Shown here in pieces: positions 23,353-35,300 of a stretch of DNA of 64,000 nt. The position numbers and the translations under genes were made by a program. The notes under the pieces are model-generated. The model saw only the letters and a list, made by a program, of their open reading frames with translations. It was not told the DNA's origin and searched no databases. This DNA is from Nematostella vectensis (lineage: Eukaryota; Cnidaria; Anthozoa; Actiniaria; Edwardsiidae). The first letter of the stretch is position 1, and each line of letters opens with the position of its first letter. The stretch covers positions 4,031,501-4,095,500 of the forward strand of contig NC_064047.1 in assembly GCF_932526225.1 (NCBI RefSeq). The letters run 5' to 3'.

Positions 23353-26300
23353 GTACAGATATGGGAGTTATCTTGATTCTGTTGTTTGTGATTTCGATTA
23401 AAAATAAATTGAAGATGCGTACACAGGGGGGGGGGGGTGTACAGGGTGTGTGCACTCCCCCTCCTTGGGGCCAAAAAGTGGGTCATTTCTTATTAACAAT
23501 TCTTTAAAATTCTTTGCTTTTTTCCATGATACCTATGACTGCACACCCCTCCCCCCTCAGCCAATCCTGGGTACGCGCCTTAATTATATTCCCTGCTATC
23601 AGCTCTCTGACCTTGTGTCTGACCCTTTTTAAAAAATAAATTTTATTACATATATATGTTTACAATTTACAAGATCATACATTACACAGAAGGCGGCTTT
23701 CCCACTTATGATATTTCTCCCTGACCCTTTGTTATGTAGTGGGTCTGTAGATGTTATTCCCTCCCAGGGCCATAGGTAGCAAGGGTGACCGCAAGTAAAT
23801 ATACCTTCCCAGCATATGCCTTCCCCCCAAGAAAATAAAAGGAAGCCTTTTCTCAAAACAAGTATTTCTAACTAAGGCGCATTGCCTTTTCTCAGATTCC
23901 TCCTCTCAAAACCACCCTATGTTTCTAAAAGTCTGCCTGTAACAGCTGTCATGTAACAGTTGACAGTAAATTCATAACAACTGTAAATTTAACTGTGAAA
24001 AGTAACATGAATAAAATTTCTAGTTAGCCATCTTGCACACATTAACTTGTTGTTTTTTTTTTCGAATTTTTTGTCCAGTCACAAACTGTCATCCCAAGAA
24101 ATTGAGATGGTGTTATGCTAAAATCACCGAAGTAAATGCCTGCATGTAGGCTTCATAAATAAATAATGTATTATAAATAAAAAAAATAAATACAAAATAC
24201 AGTAAATGTTGGAAAATTCGCGTTTTTTGGGGTCCAAGGGTTAAATCTGCTATTTAAACCGTCAGCAGGTAATTTTTTTTTTTTGGGGGGGGGGGGGGTG
24301 GGACCTGACCGCGAATTTTCAGTGTTTGCGAATTTTCCGTTCGCGATTTTCCAACATTTACTGTATAGTACAAATAATGACAACAAAAAATATAGTGTTT
24401 CTCTTCATGTACCTCCAAAATGAATTACCAGAAAGCTAACAGTAGATACTGTAAAAAGAGAGTAAGAACTTTGATCAGCTGTACCCTAAATCTATATGTA
24501 AAAAAGCAAATTTTTGGCTACACAATTTTTGGTCATGTGCTGCTCGAATCTCTAACTCGCTTTTTAGAAACAAACTGTATTTAAAAATAAAAATCTTAAA
24601 TTGTGTTCCCTGATTTGCTGCTGTAGGTGTTATTCAGGAAGTGCAAGTTTGGACCTGGAACCAAACATTTCCAAACAACTGTGAGGAATTAACATTAATT
24701 TGCACTGAGTCTTGCACTATCTCTGTCTAGGGAGCACTCAATAAACAGTAAACTTTTAATATCTACCAGCAGGCTGTAATTCAGGTGGCTTTATCTGTCA
24801 AAAATTAAAGATAAGAACGGTTGATTTTCCAAACTTGATTAGAATTTAAAAATATTTAAAAAAAAAAACTCATAACTTATTCAATAGGCTTTTCCCTAAT
24901 TGGTTGAAGAGATTTGGTGTATTAACGATGGAAAAGGGTGTCTGTGTGAGGGAGATTTGACATACCTTGTTATAGTATACACATAAATGCTGATAATAAA
25001 TACCAAACACAACCAAACAACAGGACGCACGTCACAGTCTAACTATTTTAATCACAAGATAAATAAAGAGATAATTAACCAACACCGATATTATACCGTC
25101 ATCTTACCATTATCACCAGCACCACTCTCAAAGATTAGACCACAGAGATTCTCCTTATAGTGGTTGAACATTAAGTGTAGAGCCTGATTAACCATAATTG
25201 TTTTCTATGAGCACCCAAGGCAAAATTTTCAAACTATTGCACAATTGAAATAGAAGAGAGTTAATATGTCTAACTGATGAATTCTCGTTTTAGGGCGTGT
25301 TTACTCTGAAGTTGAACATCAGAAAAGCGCTTGGCATCCTTACAAGGTACTGTACACTCCCTTTGTGGGGAAGAGTAGTTTTTTTTATTAGTAGTTTTAT
25401 TTTAATTTGATTTGAAAAAATAAGAAAAGCTCGGTCGCTAATTTAAAAAAAGGCGATTTGTCCAAAGAAATCGTGTGAATTTTTTGGCTGCTAAACTCGC
25501 GCGCGTTTGAGCTTTGGCGGCAAAATAACAAAATCAAAAAGCAACTTATTTAGCGCTTTCGAACCAACCGGAAAATGTCTTTGTCAGAAAGTGCTTATTT
25601 TTTTACAGTAACTGGCATAGTTTTTTTTTTGTCATGTATTGGTGCTTTTTACTTTGGCCCAAACGAAGACCCTAATGAAATAGTCTCCTGGGCATGCTTG
25701 TGTTTTGATTGGAATTGAATTTTTGATTGAGTTTTTTTAATCATTAGCTTTAACTGCGTTATGACTCGGCCTGGCCTGAGAGCTGTTTTCTCGGAAAAGT
25801 TCTTGGAAGTGTTTTCTTGGTTCGAGAATGAGTTGGAAGATGTGCAGAAAGTCTATGAAGCCGAAAAGGTAAGGCCCACATATCCACATGCTTGAGTGCA
25901 AATTCATAATTTTTTCGCGTTTTTCTGTCTGAGAAGTCTTGGAAAAAATTAAAGAAAAAGTATTGGAAAAGTCTGAGAAAAAATTTAGGGAAAAAGTTTT
26001 GGGAACAGTCTGAGAAAATGTATGAGAAAATTCCGAGAAAAAGTATTGGGAAAAGTCTAAGAAAACGTCTTGGGAAACGTCTAAGAAAAGTCTTGATAAG
26101 GTATAAAATTCTGAGAAAAAGTCTTGGGAAAAGTCTAAGAAAACGTCTTGGGAAACGTCTAAGAAAAGTCTTGATAAGGTATAAAATTCTGAGAAAAAGT
26201 CTTGGGAAAAGTCTAAGAAAACGTCTTGGGAAACGTCTAAGAAAAGTCTTGATAAGGTATAAAATTCTGAGAAAAAGAACACTTTACAGGAAAGCCCTCC

Positions 26301-29300
26301 ACTTGTTCGCAATGCACCCATCGTCTCTGGAGCAATCACATGGTCAAGGAACTTACTGCGAAGAATCGAGGAGCCCATGAGGGTATTCAAAGAGAACAAG
26401 TTCACCTCAAGCTATCGGGTAAGAATGTTTGTCATATCACACGTATTTGTTATAAAGTTATCATTCGTATTTTGTTTATAACCCAGCCGTGGCCTCATAT
26501 GAATATTTCGTACCATATGCCTTGGAAGTTGCAAAATCTCACGTATATTTGAAGAGAATCTTGTTTTCGTTTGTCCTATATAAACTTAGATGACGAAGGG
26601 GACTTCACACAAGAAGGAAAGTAACGATAACTGACAGTATTCTTGTAACAACATTTTATTATTGAAAGCTTGTTTTGTTATGGAAAAAGCGGTTCAAAGA
26701 TTCGAACATAGCACAACCGGTTGAAAATTGGCCTTTTCTGATGGTCCAGAGTTGTTATTTGCCTTTTCTTGTGTAAACCCGGGACTCGTTAGGAAAATAC
26801 ATCGAGCTTTCCTGGCTGACTTTTCTAGTGAGAACGAGGTCTAAAGACTCGTCACAAACATAACACTAGTTGTCCCGGTTGTCTTTTCTAGTGAGAACGG
26901 GGTCTAAAGACGAGGACGGGGTCTAAAGACTCGTCACGAACCTAACAGTACTGTAGTTGTCCCGGTTGACTTTTCTACTGAGAACGAGGTCTAAAGACTC
27001 GTCACAAACATAACACTAGTTGTCCCGGTTGTCTTTTCTAGTGAGAACGGGGTCTAAAGACTCGTCACGAACACACAGTATAACACTAATGTAGTTGTCC
27101 CGGTTGACTTTTCTACTGAGAACGGGGTCTAAAGACTCGTCACGAACCTAACAGTACTGTAGTTGTCCCGGTTGACTTTTCTACTGAGAACGAGGTCTAA
27201 AGACTCGTCACAAACATAACACTAGTTGTCCCGGTTGTCTTTTCTACTGAGAATGAGGTCTAAAGACTCGTCACAAACATAACACTAGATGTCGTAGCGG
27301 TTCTTTGCCTGCTTGTAACGTCATTGGAATACCTTCGACGGCTTCTTTTACGACCTGCGCAGAACGACAACATTGTGCCAAATTCGCGCCTGTAGTTCTC
27401 GTTCATAACTGCATACACGCAAGGATTGCAGGCGCTTGAGGCGAAGACAAGCCACTGGGAGAAAAGGATAGCAGAAACGAGCACATCACTTCTTGAAGGC
27501 GACCCGTAGTCTACGTAGATGAAAACCACGTGATAGGGAAGCCAGCAAAGTGCGAACAGTGCCACAACTGTCACCAGCATTCGGATAACGCGTTTGTGTA
27601 CTTGATGTTTATTGGCTGTAGAGAAATACAATAAACGTGACGTAGCCGAGGTGGTTTCGTAGGCTATGAAACTTATAAAAATGAGTATTCATCTCAGTAG
27701 TAAATCCATCTTACAACTGAAATTCAGCTTGTTTTTATTTCTTACCTATTCTTATTCTATTCTTATTGTATCAAATAATACAGAAATGATGATAGTTTTG
27801 AATATTTGAAGCAAGAACAAAATGCTTTTTTTCACGCCAGTCGGAACTTGAGAAAAAAAAATAACAAACTCACCAGTTAAAGAGCTTGGAACTGCAGGCA
27901 TACTTCTAAGCCACACAGCTATCAAAACATACAACCACGAGATGAGGGCAAGCGGACACAGATAGAGCACAAGGAAAACAACCATTGTGTATACTTGACG
28001 GGACGTCATATCAGGCCAGATCTCCTCGCAAAACACCACCTTTTCCTCTCCCGCCCCGAACGATATCGTCTTCGAGAATATCAACAAGGGTGAGGGCACA
28101 ATAACAGAGGAGAGCCATATTACAATGATGGCCTTGAAGGCTTCGTTTAGTTTCATTTGACGCCGCCTGAACAGGACGATGTGCCAGTAGCGATCGATTG
28201 CGATGGCTAGGAGGGTGAGGATTGATGCGGACAGGGTCCACCCTTGAAGAAAAGACAACACCTTACAAAGGACCAACCCGAACGGCCAGTGCCATAGGTG
28301 TGCGTATGTCACCACCGTAGGGATGTTAAACAACGAGACTAAGATATCAGCCAAGCCAAGGTTAGCGATAAGGACATTGGTGACTGTCTTCATTCGAGGC
28401 TTTCGCACCGCAAGGATCACCATGAGATTTCCTAGAACACCGAATACGAAGAGGACGGCATAGCCAGCGAGGCGCACTGCCTTTAGAGTCATTGATTCAA
28501 AGATTTCTTCCTGTGGGGAAAAATCCGTCGAGTTACTTGAGTTAGTGAATGAAGCAGCGCTTGCGTTTTCCATGTTCTGTACTTTAACAGCGAATCTCGA
28601 GCCGTGTAATTGTGCCTAATTTTTTTTAACAGCAGGGAATATTTGTCCCGTTTTTTTCGTAAACCCAGCGACCCCAACGCGTCCGTTTCCTCCGCTATGT
28701 GGACGTCTCTCTACGCCATTTCACCTATTATCGCAATCACTTATGACACTTAATTCCAATAAATTTTCGTTGTTTTGCGGGCGAGACTCACAACTTTGTG
28801 TAAGGCTCTCGAATTCGGTTTTCTTTGATCTCTTAAATTCTATTCCAAGGAAATACTGCTCGTTGCTGGATGGATTTCTTTGTGTTCCTCCGACTCTTCA
28901 GCGTGAATTCTCTCTGTAGCTCGGTTCTTTTTTTGTTCTGGTAAACACTCGTTCTGTTGCCACTAAAGGAGTATCATTCGCCCTTCTGTTTGGCGGATTT
29001 TTTTGCGATTCTCAATACGAGAAAAGTCTTTGTTGTTTTTTAGTCTGATCTATCTTTTCTCTTCTTACCCAACACTTCCCACACTTGTGATCTTCAGGAA
29101 AGTATCTGTTATCTGTGTCGTATGAGTTCCCTGTCGCTCTTGGTTTAAAGATTCTCTCACATCGCTCCTCTCCGCTCTTTGACGAGTGTATTCCTAAGCA
29201 GAATTTCAGAGAGCAATTAACCCTCTTCTAATTCCACTCTTAATCCTATTCTTTGCTGCCTACGGCACATCCAATATTCCTTTCAACGTGTTAATCAACC

Positions 29301-32300
29301 TATCTAATGTTTTTGTCTTTGCGGGATCAAAAGAGGTCTTAACAAGGAAAATAAACTTTCGTCTGTCAAACGTCTACTTGTCATCAAGGTGTTCTTGTTT
29401 TATCAGGAAATTTACTTTTTGTTTTTCTCTCCAAGGAAAACGGACCTACGCACTGTATAACAACTTATCCTTAGTTTAGCTACACCACGAACTGTAGAGC
29501 TTAAGTTGGTGGTCTAAAAGGTGCATTCACACTCGACCATTGTTTTAGTTTTGTTGGATTTATTTTTAGATGGCCGTTTGTTTGGAGACCAAATTTTGTT
29601 TATCACTGATAACTGAGTGCCTTAAAGTTCGTTGTTCATTCCTGTTTATCACGAAAGGTGACTTTTTTGTAACCTTTGTCGATATTGGGTTTGTTTTGAA
29701 TAACATTTGGGGTCATAATCTTGTTATTTTCTCACTGTTTTCTCCAAAATTCTCAAGTAAGGAAGATTTTTCAATGACTGGTTATCGAATTATTAAAGAA
29801 CCAAATTAGAAGCAGACACTCTGGAAAGTCTGGAAAGCTTTTAAATACTGGCGACATTCATCTTACCTTTAGATATTTGTCTTAGTGATTTGTGGTAATA
29901 AATATCTGGTTTCGGGAAAAAGTTTTTAATCTCCACATGTGAATTTAAGCTAAATGGTTTTAATGGATGGATGTGAAAATTGACAGTTCGGCCAGACGTC
30001 TAATGCCTAGTTGCCATGGGATGTACTATCTACCGCCTTAAATAGAGTAATGATTTTATTGTTTATATTTATAATACAACCCGGCAAGGTTTATTACAAG
30101 GAAAAATTTAAAAATAACCACCAACAGTCGAAGACTGATAATTAAATAACATTAAGTTTACGCGTATTTTAAAATTTTCCAATTTCACGATTTTTATTTT
30201 AAAATTTTCAATTTCATTCAAGGCCGTTTGAGTGCCCTTTCACAATAGCTAATAATTCAATATCCTCCTCGATTTTTTAAAATTCTGGTTACCAGATAAA
30301 CTATATTTGTAAGCAATCGTAAGCGAGCGTCCTCATGCAATTGCCTCAGCGATCAGGTTTGGAGATCTTCCACAGGGGTTTCCCATTTTTTTTGCCCTCA
30401 TGAGCGACCACCAAGAGTTTGGTCTTCAAATTGCCACCGTCCTGATCGGCAGCACCTTTTTTAATTGTTTTATTCAAGATTGAAATACAAATTATTTGGA
30501 GAACTCTCCAAATATCCATCTTAAAACAAAGTTTAAAACGTTTTTTAGCAACCTCGATCGGAAATATCGCGATAGCTTCCTTAAATCAGCTGAGGAAATG
30601 GATGCTTACACGCACTTGTTTTACTAAAAGGCAAATGTTAGAGACCCTTTAATGAGCCTTATCGGAGCTCCGATAACAACAACAGTTTTCCATTCCCTAG
30701 GGTGTAGTCCGTAAGAGTTTGAATGTAGTTTAATGGGGGTTCGCAAAGCCCAACAATAACCGTAAATGTTTATGTTTATGACTACATTGGGAAGTGTTGT
30801 AGGCGATATTATATCCTACCATTAAAGCAAAGGTTTCTTCCTCTTCCGTACGCTAGCCAGTTTAGAAGCCTCTGCAAGGGGATCCTTGTTATGATGATAA
30901 TATTTTATTCTATTTGTTAACAGGATTTCAATCGGATCGTCAAGTTCTACAACAGGATTGCAACTGCTTTGGTAAAGTTTGAGAACCTGTGGCTGAGCTT
31001 ATGGAAATCTCGTGTGGACAGCGCATGCTCAGGTCTCAAGGCAACACTGCTGACCAGACATCCAAACACAAAACAGATGGTGGTCAACGCTGATGGCAGG
31101 TTAGTTTTGTTAGATTTGTCATGCAAGCGTTGTGTCTTTGAAACACGAAGCAAGTCTCTTCTATAAGTCATGCCCATATCATGCAATTTGGTCTTCTTGT
31201 CACGCAAGCCATTTATTTGTGTCACGCAAGTCTTATCTGTGTGTCACGCAGGTTTCGTGTTTGTGTCATGCAAGTCTTGTTTTTGTGTCATGCAAGCCAT
31301 TTTTTGTGTCACGCAAGTCTTTTCTTTGTGTCACGCAATCTTTGTCTTTATGTCACGGAAGTCGCGTCTACTTATCATGCATGTCTCGTCTTTGTGTCAC
31401 GCAAGTCACATCTCTGCAAGTTTCGTCTAAGTGTCATGCAAGTCTTGTCTTTGTGTCACGCAAGACTTGCGCTTGTATAATGCAAGTTTTGTCTGCATCA
31501 CGCAAATCTCGTCTTTATGTTTTCAGGATCTTTGAGCTCATTCACGAGTGCAGGTGTTTGAACAGACTCGGCGTGGAGCTGCCTGAAAATGCCGTGGAGA
31601 TCCTCAAACAGGTACTCTTATGGCTGCTTTGGAATCGAGCACATCAATTGCGATAACTTTTAAAATGCCGTGGAGATCCTCAAACAGGTACTCTTATGGC
31701 TGCTTTGGAATCGAGCACATCAATTGCGATAACTTATAAAATGCCGTGGAGATCCTCAAACAGGTACTCTTATGGCTGCTTTGGAATCGAGCACATCAAT
31801 TGCGATAACTTTTAAAATGCCGTGGAGATCCTCAAACAGGTACTCTTATGGCTGCTTTGGAATCGAGCACATCAATTGCGATAACTTTTAAAATGCCGTG
31901 GAGATCCTCAAACAGGTACTCTTATGGCTGCTTTGGAATCGAGCACATCAATTGCGATAACTTTTAAAATGCCGTGGAGATCCTCAAACAGGTACTCTTA
32001 TGGCTGCTTTGGAATCGAGCACATCAATTGCGATAACTTTTAAAATGCCGTGGAGATCCTCAAACAGGTACTCTTATGGCTGCTTTGGAATCGAGCACAT
32101 CAATTGCGATAACTTTTAAAATGCCGTGGAGATCCTCAAACAGGTACTCTTATGGCTGCTTTGGAATCGAGCACATCAATTGCGATAACTTTTAAAATGC
32201 CGTGGAGATCCTCAAACAGGTACTCTTATGGCTGCTTTGGAATCGAGCACATCAATTGCGATAACTTTTAAAATGCCGTGGAGATCCTCAAACAGGTACT

Positions 32301-35300
32301 CTTATGGCTGCTTTGGAATCGAGCACATCAATTGCGATAACTTTTAAAATGCCGTGGAGATCCTCAAACAGGTACTCTTATGGCTGCTTTGGAATCGAGC
32401 ACATCAATTGCGATAACTTTTAAAATGCCGTGGAGATCCTCAAACAGGTACTCTTATGGCTGCTTTGGAATCGAGCACATCAATTGCGATAACTTTTAAA
32501 ATGCCGTGGAGATCCTCAAACAGGTACTCTTATGGCTGCTTTGGAATCGAGCACATCAATTGCGATAACTTTTAAAATGCCGTGGAGATCCTCAAACAGG
32601 TACTCTTATGGCTGCTTTGGAATCGAGCACATCAATTGCGATAACTTTTAAAATGCCGTGGAGATCCTCAAACAGGTACTCTTATGGCTGCTTTGGAATC
32701 GAGCACATCAATTGCGATAACTTATAAAATGCCGTGGAGATCCTCAAACAGGTACTCTTATGGCTGCTTTGGAATCGAGCACATCAATTGCGATAACTTT
32801 TAAAATGCCGTGGAGATCCTCAAACAGGTACTCTTATGGCTGCTTTGGAATCGAGCACATCAATTGCGATAACTTTTAAAATGCCGTGGAGATCCTCAAA
32901 CAGGTACTCTTATGGCTGCTTTTGAATCGAGCACATCAATTGCGATTACTTTTAAAATGCCGTGGAGATCCTCAAACAGGTACTCTTATGGCTGCTTTTG
33001 AATCGAGCACATCAATTGCGATAACTTTTAAAATGCCGTGGAGATCCTCAAACAGGTACTCTTATGGCTGCTTTTGAATCGAGCACATCAATTGCGATAA
33101 CTTTTAAAATGCCGTGGAGATCCTCAAACAGGTACTCTTATGGCTGCTTTTGAATCGAGCACATCAATTGCGATAACTTTTAAAATGCCGTGGAGATCCT
33201 CAAACAGGTACTCTTATGGCTGCTTTTGAATCGAGCACATCAATTGCGATAACTTTTAAAATACCGTGGAGATCCTCAAACAGGTACTCTTATGGCTGCT
33301 TTTGAATCGAGCACATCAATTGCGATAACTTTTAAAATGCCGTGGAGATCCTCAAACAGGTACTCTTATGGCTGCTTTTGAATCGAGCACATCAATTGCG
33401 ATAACTTTTAAAATGCCGTGGAGATCCTCAAACAGGTACTCTTATGGCTGCTTTTGAATCGAGCACATCAATTGCGATAACTTATAAAATGCCGTGGAGA
33501 TCCTCAAACAGGTACTCTTATGGCTGCTTTGGAATCGAGCACATCAATTGCGATAACTTTTAAAATGCCGTGGAGATCCTCAAACAGGTACTCTTATGGC
33601 TGCTTTGGAATCGAGCACATCAATTGCGATAACTTTTAAAATGCCGTGGAGATCCTCAAACAGGTACTCTTATGGCTGCTTTTGAATCGAGCACATCAAT
33701 TGCGATTACTTTTAAAATGCCGTGGAGATCCTCAAACAGGTACTCTTATGGCTGCTTTTGAATCGAGCACATCAATTGCGATAACTTTTAAAATGCCGTG
33801 GAGATCCTCAAACAGGTACTCTTATGGCTGCTTTTGAATCGAGCACATCAATTGCGATAACTTTTAAAATGCCGTGGAGATCCTCAAACAGGTACTCTTA
33901 TGGCTGCTTTTGAATCGAGCACATCAATTGCGATAACTTTTAAAATACCGTGGAGATCCTCAAACAGGTACTCTTATGGCTGCTTTTGAATCGAGCACAT
34001 CAATTGCGATAACTTTTAAAATGCCGTGGAGATCCTCAAACAGGTACTCTTATGGCTGCTTTGGAATCGAGCACATCAATTGCGATAACTTTTAAAATGC
34101 CGTGGAGATCCTCAAACAGGTACTCTTATGGCTGCTTTGGAATCGAGCACATCAATTGCGATAACTTTTAAAATGCCGTGGAGATCCTCAAACAGGTACT
34201 CTTATGGCTGCTTTGGAATCGAGCACATCAATTGCGATAACTTTTAAAATGCCGTGGAGATCCTCAAACAGGTACTCTTATGGCTGCTTTGGAATCGAGC
34301 ACATCAATTGCGATAACTTTTAAAATGCCGTGGAGATCCTCAAACAGGTACTCTTATGGCTGCTTTGGAATCGAGCACATCAATTGCGATAACTTTTAAA
34401 ATGCCGTGGAGATCCTCAAACAGGTACTCTTATGGCTGCTTTGGAATCGAGCACATCAATTGCGATAACTTTTAAAATGCCGTGGAGATCCTCAAACAGG
34501 TACTCTTATGGCTGCTTTTGAATCGAGCACATCAATTGCGATAACTTTTAAAATACCGTGGAGATCCTCAAACAGGTACTCTTATGGCTGCTTTTGAATC
34601 GAGCACATCAATTGCGATAACTTTTAAAATGCCGTGGAGATCCTCAAACAGGTACTCTTATGGCTGCTTTTGAATCGAGCACATCAATTGCGATAACTTT
34701 TAAAATGCCGTGGAGATCCTCAAACAGGTACTCTTATGGCTGCTTTTGAATCGAGCACATCAATTGCGATAACTTTTAAAATGCCGTGGAGATCCTCAAA
34801 CAGGTACTCTTATGGCTGCTTTTGAATCGAGCACATCAATTGCGATAACTTTTAAAATGCCGTGGAGATCCTCAAACAGGTACTCTTATGGCTGCTTTTG
34901 AATCGAGCACATCAATTGCGATAACTTTTAAAATGCCGTGGAGATCCTCAAACAGGTACTCTTATGGCTGCTTTTGAATCGAGCACATCAATTGCGATAA
35001 CTTTTAAAATGCCGTGGAGATCCTCAAACAGGTACTCTTATGGCTGCTTTGGAATCGAGCACATCAATTGCGATACCTTTTAAAATGCCGTGGAGATCCT
35101 CAAACAGGTACTCTTATGGCTGCTTTTGAATCGAGCACATCAATTGCGATTACTTTTAAAATGCCGTGGAGATCCTTAAACAGGTACTCTTATGGCTGCT
35201 TTTGAATCGAGCACATCAATTGCGATAACTTTTAAAATGCCGTGGAGATCCTCAAACAGGTACTCTTATGGCTGCTTTTGAATCGAGCACATCAATTGCG

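Noticed and set aside
24610-24700. Possible extra dynein exon after CTGCTGTAG
   Set aside because: No usable donor in phase; joining exon 6 directly to exon 7 keeps the frame and matches the family.
25737-26405. 222-residue minus-strand frame rich in F, S and L
   Set aside because: Antisense of dynein exons 8-9 plus the stopless 78-bp array between them.
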